From Halorientalis marina (GTDB lineage: Archaea > Halobacteriota > Halobacteria > Halobacteriales > Haloarculaceae), in the NCBI RefSeq assembly GCF_023028345.1, contig NZ_CP095487.1, forward strand, positions 2,046,001 through 2,110,000: a stretch of 64,000 nucleotides of DNA, written 5' to 3'. Below the pieces are notes generated by a model that was given only the letters and a program-made list of their open reading frames with translations, did not search any database and was not told the DNA's origin. The translations under genes were made by a program, and so were the position numbers. Within the stretch, counting starts at the first letter, position 1; every line of letters begins with the position of its first letter. Below are positions 1 through 8,374 of the stretch, piece by piece.

Positions 1-1427
1 ACGACGTACTGCTCCGTCCGAAGGAGAGTCACGTCGAACCGGACGACGCCGACACACGAACGCGGGTCTCGAAGAACGTCCAGCTGACAGTGCCAGTCCT
101 CTCGGCGGCGATGGACACCGTCACCGAGAGCGACATGGGCATCGCGATGGCTCGACAGGGTGGGCTGGGGGTTCTCCACCGGAACATGGACGTCGACGCG
201 ATGGTCTCGGAAATCGAGCGCATCAAGCGTGCCGACGAACTCATCATCCGCGACGTCGTGACGGCATCGCCCGACCAGACCGTCCGCGAAGTCGACGAAA
301 TGATGAGTCAGAAAGACGTCTCCGGTGCCCCTGTGGTCAACGAAGACGAGGCAGTCATCGGCATCATCTCCGCGACGGACATCCGCCCCCACCTTGAGGT
401 CGGGGAGAGCGACCAGGTCCGCGAGGCCATGACCGACGAGGTCATCACCGCGCCCGAGGACGTGACCCCGCGGGAGGCGCTCGAACTCATGTACGAACAC
501 AAGATCGAGCGCGTTCCCATCGTCGACGACGCCGACCGTCTCATCGGCCTCGTCACGATGCAGGGCATCCTCCAGCGCCGCGAGTACGACGACGCCGCCC
601 GCGACGAGAACGGCGCGCTCCGCGCCGGCGCCGCCGTTGGCCCCTTCGAGACCGACCGCGCCGTCGCCGCCGACGAGGCCGGTGCTGATGTCGTATTTAT
701 CGATTGCGCGCACGCGCACAACCGCAACGTCATCGACTCCGCCCGCGAGATCGAGGCAGCGGTCGACGCCGACGTGGTCGTCGGGAACATCGGCACCCGC
801 GAGGCCGCCGAGGCCATCGCCGACTTCGCCGACGGCATGAAAGTCGGCATCGGCCCCGGTTCGATCTGTACAACCCGCGTCGTGACCGGTGCCGGGATGC
901 CACAGATCACAGCCGTCGCACAGGTCGCTGACGTGGCCCGCGAACACGACATCCCCGTCATCGCCGACGGCGGTATCCGCTACTCCGGTGACGCCATCAA
1001 GGCCATCGCGGCAGGCGCCGACGCCGTCATGCTCGGCTCCTACTTCGCCGGCACCGACGAGGCACCGGGTCGCGTCATCACCATGCAGGGCAAGAAGTAC
1101 AAACAGTACCGCGGCATGGGGTCGGTCGGCGCCATGAAGTCGGGCGGTGGCGACCGCTACCTCAAGGACGTCGACGAGGACGATGGCGACGAGTTCGTCC
1201 CGGAAGGCGTCGAGGCCGCCACACCCTATCAGGGCCCCGTCGAGGACGAACTCCACCAGCTCGTCGGCGGCATGAAAAGCGGTATGGGCTACGTCGGCGC
1301 CGAGACCATCCCCGACTTCAAGGAGCGCGCTGAGTTCGTCCGCGTCTCCTCGGCCGGACAGCAGGAGAGCCACCCACACGACGTGGTCATCACCGACGAG
1401 GCACCGAACTACAGCCCCGGTGAGTGA
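1..1427 (+). CDS. guaB: IMP dehydrogenase, 5' end outside the window
   Basis: Converts IMP to XMP with NAD, the committed step of GMP synthesis, in the cytosol. The frame is open from base 3 and already reads canonical IMPDH sequence ([13 protein letters not shown], then SAAMDTVTE), so only a short N-terminus is missing. A pair of CBS domains occupies roughly bases 240-590 and interrupts the TIM barrel as in the full-length family. The catalytic Cys lies in the GPGSICTTR loop (codon 867-869), followed by the [10 protein letters not shown] phosphate-binding strand and the mobile flap with KSGGGDRY. The C-terminal half holds the usual KSGMGYVGA monovalent-cation loop region. The tail is slightly extended and acidic, as in haloarchaeal orthologues. 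Identity is very secure; only the true start is unknown. Confidence 0.97.
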   Translation, partial: DVLLRPKESHVEPDDADTRTRVSKNVQLTVPVLSAAMDTVTESDMGIAMARQGGLGVLHRNMDVDAMVSEIERIKRADELIIRDVVTASPDQTVREVDEMMSQKDVSGAPVVNEDEAVIGIISATDIRPHLEVGESDQVREAMTDEVITAPEDVTPREALELMYEHKIERVPIVDDADRLIGLVTMQGILQRREYDDAARDENGALRAGAAVGPFETDRAVAADEAGADVVFIDCAHAHNRNVIDSAREIEAAVDADVVVGNIGTREAAEAIADFADGMKVGIGPGSICTTRVVTGAGMPQITAVAQVADVAREHDIPVIADGGIRYSGDAIKAIAAGADAVMLGSYFAGTDEAPGRVITMQGKKYKQYRGMGSVGAMKSGGGDRYLKDVDEDDGDEFVPEGVEAATPYQGPVEDELHQLVGGMKSGMGYVGAETIPDFKERAEFVRVSSAGQQESHPHDVVITDEAPNYSPGE

Positions 1428-1451
1428 TCACGGAAACGGGCTGCTCCGAAC

Positions 1452-1577
1452 TCACAACCGTTTCCCGACCGATTCACACGCTGGACTGCAGTACGCGTTC
1501 GCCGCAGCGTTACCGCTCGGGTGCGCTTTGAATCCCTCACCACAGTTGCCACACGTGTAGCTCTCGAAGTCCGACAT
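1452..1577 (-). CDS. Very small zinc-ribbon protein (41 aa)
   Basis: A 41-residue protein starting MSDFESYTC and containing CxxC (TCGNC) and a second CxxxC (YCSPAC) about 20 residues later, the signature of a single zinc ribbon. Such free-standing mini zinc fingers are common in haloarchaea and are often adaptor or regulatory proteins, but the partner cannot be read from sequence. It converges on guaB, with its stop 25 bp beyond the guaB stop. Upstream, on the minus strand, sits the promoter region shared with the divergent histidine kinase. The short length, full Cys set and acidic start argue that it is real rather than a chance frame. Confidence 0.7.
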   Translation of the reverse strand: MSDFESYTCGNCGEGFKAHPSGNAAANAYCSPACESVGKRL

Positions 1578-1659
1578 CGCGTCGAACTGCAGCCGGAACC
1601 GAAAAATAGCTTCTGGATACTCCCGAAGGCATTTATCCGAACCGGTATATATACCACCA

Positions 1660-2787
1660 GTGAGCAGGCCCCGAGCCCTCTCGCACAGACTCGCCACTAT
1701 CGTCCCCGGCGAGAGTGCAGTTATCACACTCGGGCTCGGACTGACGGCGATCTCCCTCTGGAACTTCTGGATGGAGGTGAACACTCTCTCGAGTTTCCTC
1801 GGCCCCTTCTTCGCGGGAATCGCGAACGTGGGACTCTCGCTGGTACTCGTCGGCGTGGGCGTCTGGCTCGCCCGATCACCGCTCCCGGACCATCGGCGCT
1901 GGACCATCGCGGGCTGGTGTCTCCTCGGCGCGCTGGTCGCCGTCTCCGCCGAGGCCTTTACCGTCGCTGTCCGGGTATTCGAGGGGCGAACCGTGACCGA
2001 ACCGCAGTTTTCCGTGATCGTGATGAGTAACCTCGGCGGCATCTTCGGCGCGCTGGTTGGGAACTACGCCGAGACGGCACGCGAGGAGGGCGCCCGGGCG
2101 ACACAGAGCAAAGACGCGATGGCCTTCACGAACGGCTTACTCCGCCACGACGTGCTCAACGGCCTCCAGATCATGCGGGGCCACGCGGAACTCCTCGAGG
2201 AACACGACGACGACCGGGTCGCCGAATCCGGCGTCGCACTCGTCGGGCAGGTGGCCTCGCTCGAAGCCCTCATCAACGAAGTCAGGGCCGTCTCCGACGT
2301 GCTCTTGGACGAGGCGGAGTCGGAGCCAATGGACCTCGTCCCCCTGATCGACGACGCGGTCTCGAACGCTCAGGACTCGTTCCCGGCGGCGACCTTCGAG
2401 ACGGATCTCCCGGAGACGCTGGTCGCCGACGGCACGCTCGCGCTCAAGCCTGTGTTCACGAACCTGCTGAACAACGCCATCCAGCACACCGGGTCGGACG
2501 TGACCGTCCGCATCGCCGGCCACGACGCGGACGACACCGTCCGGGTCGTCGTCGAGGACGACGGGCCCGGCGTCCCGCCGGAAGAGCGGGAGCGCATCTT
2601 CGAGCGCGGCGTGACGACCGACGGCGGCGACGGTGGGCTCGGCCTCCACATCGTCGCGACGATTCTGGAGCGGTCCGACGGGTCGATTCGCGTCACGGAG
2701 GGGGACCTCGACGGTGCGCGGTTCGAAGTCACGCTACCGGCCGCAAACGGCGAACCGACGAACGAGAAGACGGGGCCGTTCGGTTGA
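1660..2787 (+). CDS. Membrane-bound sensor histidine kinase
   Basis: A 375-residue sensor kinase. About four hydrophobic segments (residues ~18-35, 47-70, 82-105, 118-135) form an N-terminal membrane sensor with no recognisable PAS domain. A short linker leads to the HisKA-like dimerisation helix with the phospho-acceptor His in LLRHDVLNGLQ (His163). The ATPase domain shows an N box (NLLNNAIQHT), a G1 box (DDGPGVP) and a G2 box (GGLGLHI). No receiver domain is attached and no response regulator lies next door, so the partner is unknown, as is common for haloarchaeal orphan kinases. The start is GTG at 1660, just downstream of an AT-rich stretch with TATA-like sequence (around 1640-1655), suggesting a nearly leaderless mRNA. 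It is tail-to-tail with the ABC transporter operon. Confidence 0.85.
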   Translation: MSRPRALSHRLATIVPGESAVITLGLGLTAISLWNFWMEVNTLSSFLGPFFAGIANVGLSLVLVGVGVWLARSPLPDHRRWTIAGWCLLGALVAVSAEAFTVAVRVFEGRTVTEPQFSVIVMSNLGGIFGALVGNYAETAREEGARATQSKDAMAFTNGLLRHDVLNGLQIMRGHAELLEEHDDDRVAESGVALVGQVASLEALINEVRAVSDVLLDEAESEPMDLVPLIDDAVSNAQDSFPAATFETDLPETLVADGTLALKPVFTNLLNNAIQHTGSDVTVRIAGHDADDTVRVVVEDDGPGVPPEERERIFERGVTTDGGDGGLGLHIVATILERSDGSIRVTEGDLDGARFEVTLPAANGEPTNEKTGPFG

Positions 2788-3591
2788 CTACTGCCCGAGA
2801 TAGACGCTCTGGATGTACTCGTCGCCCTCCAGGTCGTCCGGCGAGCCCTGCCGGGCGAACCGGCCGTTCTCCATGAGGTAGACCTCTTCGGCCAGATCCA
2901 TCGCGAACGTGACGTTTTGCTCACAGAGGACGACCGTCACGCCGTCGTTGTTGATCTGCTGGAGCGCCTCCGCGATGTCGTCACAGACGACCGGCGACAG
3001 CCCGAGCGTCGGCTCGTCCAGCACCAGCATCCGGGGGTTGCTCATCAGCGCCCGCCCGATGGCGAGCTGTTGCTGTTCCCCGCCCGAGAGCGTGCGGGCG
3101 AGCTGGTCGTGTCGCTTCTCCAGCACCGGGAACAGGTCGTAGACGAACGACCGCCGGTCCTCGACGTTCCCCTTTCGCTGGTAGGTCCCCAGCGCGAGGT
3201 TGTTCTCGACGGTCATGTTCCCGAACAGGTTCCGGGTCTCCGTACAGTAGATCAGCCCGTCGTTGACCATCGTTCGCGCCCCACGGGTCACATAGCGGTC
3301 GGCCAGCGTCCCGATTCGGTCGCCGAACGTCGCCTCGTCCCGGCGCATGATGTCGGTCGCCGAGGCAGTCATCCGGTCGCGGACCTCCTTGCCGCGGTAG
3401 GTGATCGAGCCCTCGTAGTCGAGAAAGCCCGAGATGGCGTCGCCGAGCGTCGACTTCCCGGCGCCGTTCGGACCGATGATGGCGATGAAATCGCCCTGGT
3501 CGACGCCGAAGGAGATGCCGCGGAGTGCCGAAATTCGACCGTACGAGACGTTCAGGTCCTCGACTGTGAGAATCTGGTCGCTGCTGCTCAT
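2788..3591 (-). CDS. livF: LIV-type ABC transporter ATPase (LivF-like) with an internal insertion
   Basis: Second nucleotide-binding subunit of a branched-chain amino-acid/amide importer. Walker A is at residues 40-48 (GPNGAGKST), the ABC signature LSGGE at about 168-172, Walker B at 188-193 and the H-loop region near VVLCEQN. The usual LivF is about 235 residues. Here 267 are present because about 37 extra residues (roughly 72-108, rich in Arg and Asp) lie between the first beta-strands and the conserved Q-loop region (GLIYCTETRNLFGNMTVENNL), where LivF normally reads GI.YVPEGR. The start overlaps the LivG stop by 4 bp, so translation is probably coupled. Last gene of the operon. Confidence 0.88.
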   Translation of the reverse strand: MSSSDQILTVEDLNVSYGRISALRGISFGVDQGDFIAIIGPNGAGKSTLGDAISGFLDYEGSITYRGKEVRDRMTASATDIMRRDEATFGDRIGTLADRYVTRGARTMVNDGLIYCTETRNLFGNMTVENNLALGTYQRKGNVEDRRSFVYDLFPVLEKRHDQLARTLSGGEQQQLAIGRALMSNPRMLVLDEPTLGLSPVVCDDIAEALQQINNDGVTVVLCEQNVTFAMDLAEEVYLMENGRFARQGSPDDLEGDEYIQSVYLGQ

Positions 3592-4379
3592 TCCGTCCCA
3601 CCTCCGAGGTAGGCGCGTTTGACCATCGGATCGCTCCTGATCTCCTCCGGCGTGCCCTCCGCGAGCAGTTCGCCGAAGCGGATGACGATGCCGCGGTCGA
3701 TGAGCGGGAACAGCCCCCGCATGTTGTGGTCGACGACGACCAGCGTCACGCCCGCGTCGCTTCGCAGGCGTTTCAGCAGGTCCGAGATGGCGTCGACCTC
3801 CGGCTCCGACAGCCCGGCGAAGGGCTCGTCGAGCAGGAGCATCTCGGGGTTCGTCGCCAGCGCCCGGGCCAGCTCCAGCCGGAGCATCCCGGCGTGTGGC
3901 AGTTCGTCGGGCGACATTCGCAGCCTGTCGTCCAGCCCGACCAGCTCACAGATCCCTTCCGCCTTCTGGATCGTGTCCCCGCGCAGGCCCGCCAGCGAGA
4001 ACAGTTTGTCCGGCACCATCGACAGCGCGACGTTCTGGACGACCGTGCGGTCGTCGAGCGGCCGGAACGACTGGTAGGTCCGGGCCATGCCGCGCTTGAC
4101 CATCTCGTGAGGCTTCTCGGTGGTCACGTTCTCGCCCTTGTACCAGACCGCCCCCTCGTTGGGCGGGTAGACGCCGGTGATACAGTTGAACGTCGTCGAC
4201 TTCCCGGCCCCGTTCGGGCCGATGAACCCGAGGATTTCCCCTTCCTGCACCGCGAAGGAGAGTTCGTCGACGGCCGTGATGCCGCCGAAGTTCTTGACGA
4301 GGTTCGAGACGACGAGCATCCCGTCCTCGGGGCCGAGTTCGTCGCTCCACTCGGGCGGTGCCTCGGCGTCAGCGCTCAT
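3588..4379 (-). CDS. livG: LIV-type ABC transporter ATPase (LivG-like)
   Basis: First nucleotide-binding subunit of the importer, 263 residues from the chosen ATG. Walker A is GPNGAGKST followed by the LivG-typical TFNCITG, then a Q-loop region (MARTYQSFRPLDDRTVVQNV), an LRLELARALA signature region, Walker B LLLDEPFAGLS and the VVVDHNM switch. The open frame runs 47 codons further upstream, but that part is alanine/arginine-rich and lies inside livM, so the ATG at 4379 (or a GTG three codons earlier) is preferred. It overlaps the livM stop by 11 bp. The signature motif reads GMLRLELARAL rather than LSGGQ, a degeneracy often seen in haloarchaeal LivG. Confidence 0.9.
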   Translation of the reverse strand: MSADAEAPPEWSDELGPEDGMLVVSNLVKNFGGITAVDELSFAVQEGEILGFIGPNGAGKSTTFNCITGVYPPNEGAVWYKGENVTTEKPHEMVKRGMARTYQSFRPLDDRTVVQNVALSMVPDKLFSLAGLRGDTIQKAEGICELVGLDDRLRMSPDELPHAGMLRLELARALATNPEMLLLDEPFAGLSEPEVDAISDLLKRLRSDAGVTLVVVDHNMRGLFPLIDRGIVIRFGELLAEGTPEEIRSDPMVKRAYLGGGTE

Positions 4380-5544
4380 CGTCGTCACCTCCGAGGACAC
4401 CGGCCCATTTGTCACGCACCTGTCCGAGCGGCGAAACGCGGGTGCCGCCGTCGGCTGCCACGTCCTCGCCGCCGCTGCCGCCGCCGCCGCGCCCGACCGC
4501 GCTGAGCACGTACCGGCCAACGATCATCCCGCCACGAAGCAGGCCGCCGGGCAGGACGTAGATCAGCACGAGCGTGACCACCGCGAACAACACCAGTTCG
4601 AGTTCGGCGATGGTCGCGTTGAGCAGCGGGAGCTGGACGGCCATCTCACCGAGCACCCCGCTGAAGACCGCGAAGAACAGGCCGCCGATGGCCGCGCCGA
4701 CGATAGTTCCCATACCGCCGAGGATCGCGGCGATGATGATCTCGATACTCACGAACAGATCGAGCAGCGCCGCAGGCGTTGCCTCGCCCACGGTGTGGAC
4801 GAACGCCGCGCCGGCCAGTCCGCCGACAGCCGCGCTCAGCACGAAGGCGAAGACCTTGAACTTCGCGGGGTTGAGGCCGGCGGAACTCACCGCGTCTTCG
4901 CTCTCCCGGATCGCGGTGAACACGCGCCCCGCGTCGGAGCGTGTGACCGCGAGCAACACCGCGAGGATGAAGACGAACAGCCCGAAGGACACGTAGTAGG
5001 TGAGGATGGGAGCCCCCGTCCCGAGGTTGAGCAGTCGGTCCGGTGGTGGGCTCACGAGCCCCTGGGTGCCGCCGAAGACGCCGCTGTACACGTTGAAGAT
5101 CTGTGCGAGGATCAGCGGGACGATCAGCGTCACGAGCGAGAGATACGGTCCCCGGAGTCTGAGTGCCGGGATGCCGATGATCGCGCCGAACACCGCGGCC
5201 GCCACGACGCCGACGGGGATCGTCAGTAACGGATCGAGCCCCATCTCGAGGTTCAGAAGCGCCGACGTGTAGCCGCCGACGGCGAAGAACATCGCGTGCC
5301 CGAAACTGATCTCGCCGGTGTACCCCGAGACGACGTCCCAGCTCATCACGAACATCGCGAAGAAGTACGCGCCCGCCAGCTGGAGTGCCTGCAGGGGCGT
5401 CAGCAGGGCCGGCAAGGCCGCGAGACCGATCAGCCCGATGATCCCGAGTTTGTGGCGGAGCGGCTTGTTGATCGGGTTCAGCCAGTCCGCGAGCGTGTTC
5501 GATTCGACACTGATCTGCTCTAAGACTTCGTTGTCCGAGCTCAT
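4369..5544 (-). CDS. livM: LIV-type ABC transporter permease (LivM-like)
   Basis: Integral membrane permease of 391 residues with about ten hydrophobic segments. The family signature is easily read: SWDVVSGYTGEISFGHAMFFAVGGYTSALL near the N-terminus and the EAA-like coupling region (DAVSSAGLNPAKFKVFAFVLSAAVGGLAGA). The last 45 residues are a soluble glycine-rich and then acidic tail (GRGGGGSGGED... GGDDDER) not needed for permease function. It pairs with LivH as the transmembrane heterodimer. It overlaps livH by 4 bp and livG by 11 bp, consistent with one polycistronic mRNA. Substrate could be branched-chain amino acids, short amides or urea; the sequence does not decide. Confidence 0.9.
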   Translation of the reverse strand: MSSDNEVLEQISVESNTLADWLNPINKPLRHKLGIIGLIGLAALPALLTPLQALQLAGAYFFAMFVMSWDVVSGYTGEISFGHAMFFAVGGYTSALLNLEMGLDPLLTIPVGVVAAAVFGAIIGIPALRLRGPYLSLVTLIVPLILAQIFNVYSGVFGGTQGLVSPPPDRLLNLGTGAPILTYYVSFGLFVFILAVLLAVTRSDAGRVFTAIRESEDAVSSAGLNPAKFKVFAFVLSAAVGGLAGAAFVHTVGEATPAALLDLFVSIEIIIAAILGGMGTIVGAAIGGLFFAVFSGVLGEMAVQLPLLNATIAELELVLFAVVTLVLIYVLPGGLLRGGMIVGRYVLSAVGRGGGGSGGEDVAADGGTRVSPLGQVRDKWAGVLGGDDDER

Positions 5545-6410
5545 GTGGTCTCGACCTCCTGTCCGAACAGCCCCTCGGGGCGGAGCAGGAGGACCGCCAC
5601 GAGCACCAGCAGTGGCATCAGCCCCTGCAGCTCTGCGTTGACGAGGTTGACTGTCAGCACCTCTATCGTCCCGATGATGTAGGCGCCGATGACGCTACCA
5701 CGGATCGAGCCGAGGCCACCGATCACGACGATGGCGAACGAGAGCACCAGCGGCGTCCGGCCCATGTCCCAGGCTGCGCCACCGAACTGCTGGGCCAGGA
5801 ACAGCCCGGCCAGTCCGGCCAGCGCGCCGGCCAGCACCCACATGAGGAGGTTGATCCGGCCACTGTCGATCCCGACCAGGAACGCACCTTTCCGGTCCAT
5901 CGAGGTCGCGATGATCGCTCGTCCCGTGTCGGTCTTGTTGACGTAGAGGAACAGCGCGATCAGGATGAGCCACGAGATGGCGAACATCACGAGCGACGTG
6001 ATTTGGATGGTCGCGCCCGCGAGGTCCACCGTCCCCGGAACGAGCACCGGGAGCGTATAGGAGGTCGCGTCCTGGGTCGTGACCAGGATCGCCTCGACGG
6101 CGACCGAGGTCACGAGCGTCAGTATCATCACGATGATCGGTTCGTCCTGGAACTGCCTGATGACACCCAGATACAGGATGCCACCGAACACGGCCGGAAC
6201 GATGGCCGCGGCCGCGAACGCGCCGACGATCCCGAGTCCGTAGGATGTCATCGCGAAGTACGCGGCGAACGCCCCGATGGTTATACTCGCCCCGTGGGCC
6301 AGGTTCAACACGCCGCCGACGCCGAAAATGAGTGTGAACCCAACGGCCACGAGCGCGTACAGTGCACTGATTATGATCGCCTGTACCGCAATCGTGAGTA
6401 CATCAACCAT
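5541..6410 (-). CDS. livH: LIV-type ABC transporter permease (LivH-like)
   Basis: Second membrane permease, 289 residues, about eight membrane segments. Family motifs include the N-terminal ALYALVAVGFTLIFGVGGVLNLAHGA and the cytoplasmic loop DRKGAFLVGIDSGRINLLMWVLAGALAGLAG. It is separated from the binding-protein stop by only 6 bp and overlaps livM by 4 bp. Together with LivM it forms the translocation channel powered by LivG and LivF. No unusual features. Confidence 0.92.
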   Translation of the reverse strand: MVDVLTIAVQAIIISALYALVAVGFTLIFGVGGVLNLAHGASITIGAFAAYFAMTSYGLGIVGAFAAAAIVPAVFGGILYLGVIRQFQDEPIIVMILTLVTSVAVEAILVTTQDATSYTLPVLVPGTVDLAGATIQITSLVMFAISWLILIALFLYVNKTDTGRAIIATSMDRKGAFLVGIDSGRINLLMWVLAGALAGLAGLFLAQQFGGAAWDMGRTPLVLSFAIVVIGGLGSIRGSVIGAYIIGTIEVLTVNLVNAELQGLMPLLVLVAVLLLRPEGLFGQEVETT

Positions 6411-6416
6411 AGCTAG

Positions 6417-7703
6417 TTACTGAATCCAGATCGGCTGTTGATAGTCCGCAGTCTTGTATTGCGTCGGGTAAATGACCTCCTGGCTCCCGCCGGCCCCGAT
6501 GTCGGTGGGGTCTTCGGGCTGCCACTGCTGATAGACGGGGTCGACTTTCCCCGGCGAGTAGATCACGTCGTGTGCGAACCGGTGGCCCTTGTTGTGGTAC
6601 TCGATGGTCCCGGTTGTCCCGGTGTAGGAACTCCGCTCCAGGCCGCCGACGACGGTGTCCGTGTCGACCGTCCCCTCGTTCTGGGCAACGGACGCCCACT
6701 GTTTGACCGCGTCGAAGGTAATGTACCCAGTGTACACCGGCAGACTGTCGTACTCGTTCCGGTAGGCCTGGACGAACGGCTGGGTCTTCTGCGTGATCTC
6801 GCTCTGTGGCGTCGCGACGTTCTGTGTGACCGAGTAGGCGGCGGCACCCTCCGACTGCTGGTAGAAAGACGGTAGCTGGCCGGGGACGTGAATCCCGCCT
6901 AAGCCCCACTGTCGCCTGTCGCGTGCCCACTGCACGATGGCCGGGACCCCCGTGTGTGCCATCGAGATGAACGCCGCGTCGGCACCGGAGTTCGAGATGT
7001 CGTCGTAGATCGGGGAGAAGTTCTCGGTGTCAGAAGAGTACCGCTGTTTGAGCGCCACGTTGATGTTGCGGTCGGCCAGTCCCCCCTCCAGCATGTTGTA
7101 GATCGGCCGTGTCCACTCGTAGTCCTCGGCGATGAGGGCCACGTCGCTCCAGCCGATGTCCTCGAAGATACCCTCGGCGAAGTCCAGCATGTTCTGCCCC
7201 AACTGGACGGCGTTCAGCGGCCCAGTGCGGAAGTAGTACTTGTACTGCTCGTAGTTGTCCGAGACCTGCGTCGCCGACTGTGGCGTCGCGGCCCCGGTCG
7301 TCATGTGGATCTTGCCCTGTTCGGCGATCTCGTCCATCAGCGTCAACAGGACCTCGCTGGTGAACACGCCGAACGTCGCCTGGACCCCCTCGCCGAGCAG
7401 CAACTCCTGGTAGCGCTGTTTGGCCGTACTGGCCTCGGCCTCGGTGTCTTTCTTTATCAGTTCGACGTCTCGGCCGTTGACGCCGCCGTTCTCGTTGAGT
7501 TGCTTCACCGCCAGGTCGGCACCGCGTTCTATCGACGTTCCTGTCGGTGATTGCCCCGGTGACGGTGACAGCACACCGAGCTTCAATTTGCCGTTGTTAC
7601 CGCCGCTCGACCGACACCCCGCGAGCCCTGCCGCGACCGCACTCGCCCCTGTAGCTCGCAGGAATCTGCGCCGATCTACTGACGAAAAGTCGTACTCTGT
7701 CAT
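6417..7703 (-). CDS. livJ: Tat-exported lipoprotein substrate-binding protein of the LIV-type importer
   Basis: Captures the substrate outside the membrane and delivers it to LivHM. The chosen ATG gives 428 residues beginning MTEYDFSSVDRRRFLRATG, with a twin-arginine motif followed by a lipobox ending GLAGC, as usual for haloarchaeal binding proteins. The mature part is a type-1 periplasmic-binding fold (LKLGVLSPSPGQSPTGTSIERGADLAV, later IAEDYEWTRP and FISMAHTGVPAIVQWARD), the Leu/Ile/Val-AmiC-UrtA superfamily. A 27-codon upstream extension is rejected because it precedes the signal peptide. It is the first gene of the operon, so its promoter (7704-7870) drives all five genes. The ligand is not determinable from sequence. 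Confidence 0.88.
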   Translation of the reverse strand: MTEYDFSSVDRRRFLRATGASAVAAGLAGCRSSGGNNGKLKLGVLSPSPGQSPTGTSIERGADLAVKQLNENGGVNGRDVELIKKDTEAEASTAKQRYQELLLGEGVQATFGVFTSEVLLTLMDEIAEQGKIHMTTGAATPQSATQVSDNYEQYKYYFRTGPLNAVQLGQNMLDFAEGIFEDIGWSDVALIAEDYEWTRPIYNMLEGGLADRNINVALKQRYSSDTENFSPIYDDISNSGADAAFISMAHTGVPAIVQWARDRRQWGLGGIHVPGQLPSFYQQSEGAAAYSVTQNVATPQSEITQKTQPFVQAYRNEYDSLPVYTGYITFDAVKQWASVAQNEGTVDTDTVVGGLERSSYTGTTGTIEYHNKGHRFAHDVIYSPGKVDPVYQQWQPEDPTDIGAGGSQEVIYPTQYKTADYQQPIWIQ

Positions 7704-7870
7704 TGTTGTCCCTCGTAGCTGCGGTCCTGCATAACCGCGATCTGCACCGAGCTTTATTCCAATATAATAAAAGTTTACGGGCAAGTTTAGACGCTGTACT
7801 ACGAAATCCTCTACTGATTGAATACTATTTATTGGACGCTTAGGAAATATGTACTAACCGATTAGGATAT
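7704..7870 (-). promoter_or_regulatory. AT-rich promoter region of the LIV-type importer operon
   Basis: Gene-free and markedly AT-rich compared with its surroundings. On the minus strand it contains several TATA-like runs, the nearest being the TTTTATTATATT stretch around 7765-7780, about 65-75 bp upstream of the binding-protein ATG, and another AT run (ATATATCC type) near 7860-7870. Archaeal TATA boxes normally lie about 25 bp before the transcription start, so a leader of some 40 nt is implied if the nearer box is used. No clear palindromic operator was seen. Confidence 0.45.
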
Positions 7871-8036
7871 ATTTACTCATATCTGCGCGTGACTTACGGT
7901 TCGAAACTTTGATTCCCGCCCGCTGGCCGCCACGCCATCCGCTTCGATCCGTCCGGATCGAAGCTGATGCCCCCGCCGAACACCGTTCGGGAACTGCACT
8001 CTGTGCCCTTCGACTCACTGACGCTCGACGGAAGAG

Positions 8037-8058
8037 CGGGCCGGAGGGGATTCGAACC
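8037..8058 (-). repeat. Degenerate copy of the tRNA-Lys 3' end (possible attachment-site scar)
   Basis: These 22 bases match the last part of the adjacent tRNA-Lys gene (T-arm, 3' acceptor strand and discriminator, 8147-8168) at 20 of 22 positions. They lie 110 bp downstream of it in the tRNA's own direction. No matching D-arm or anticodon arm could be folded from the bases in between, so this is not a second tRNA gene. A duplicated tRNA 3' end in this position is the usual footprint of an element that integrated into a tRNA, here largely deleted. The intervening DNA (8059-8146) encodes nothing recognisable. Confidence 0.5.
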
Positions 8059-8146
8059 ACGGTCGCCCCCGTTCGCTCGCTCGTGGCAACGTTCAAACCC
8101 GCCGAGACTAACTGCGCCGCTCACGGTTTGTTCGCGGCGTAGAGTA

Positions 8147-8220
8147 CGGGCCGGAAGGGATTTGAACCCCTGACCGACGGCTTAAGAGGCCGTCGCTCTG
8201 CCGGACTGAGCTACCGGCCC
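8147..8220 (-). tRNA. tRNA-Lys (CTT anticodon)
   Basis: Read on the minus strand the gene starts GGGCCGGTAGCTCAG and folds into a full cloverleaf: a seven-base acceptor stem (GGGCCGG with CCGGCCC), a D-arm closed by GCTC/GAGC, an anticodon stem ACGGC/GCCGT holding the loop CTCTTAA with anticodon CTT, and a T-arm with GGTTCAAATCC. The discriminator base is G. CCA is not encoded and no intron is present. Decodes AAG lysine codons, the preferred Lys codon in this GC-rich genome. Confidence 0.95.
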
Positions 8221-8374
8221 TTCCATCTCCACCTTACGGGGACCACTTGATATACGTTTCCTTTCGGGCCGTCACAGCGGGGCCGTGGCCGTCCCGCAGG
8301 TCGGTTCCGCGGCCGATGTCCGCGGTCGAGAGAAGTGAGTGTTATAAGTGGTTCCCGGCCCGAAATCCTCCACC

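Noticed and set aside
308..961. Long open frame antisense to guaB
   Set aside because: It is a serine/arginine-rich shadow of a well-recognised gene, common opposite GC-rich haloarchaeal coding sequence.
8032..8140. A second tRNA gene next to tRNA-Lys
   Set aside because: Only the 3' T-arm/acceptor part matches. No D-arm, anticodon arm or 5' acceptor strand could be folded, so it was listed as a repeat.
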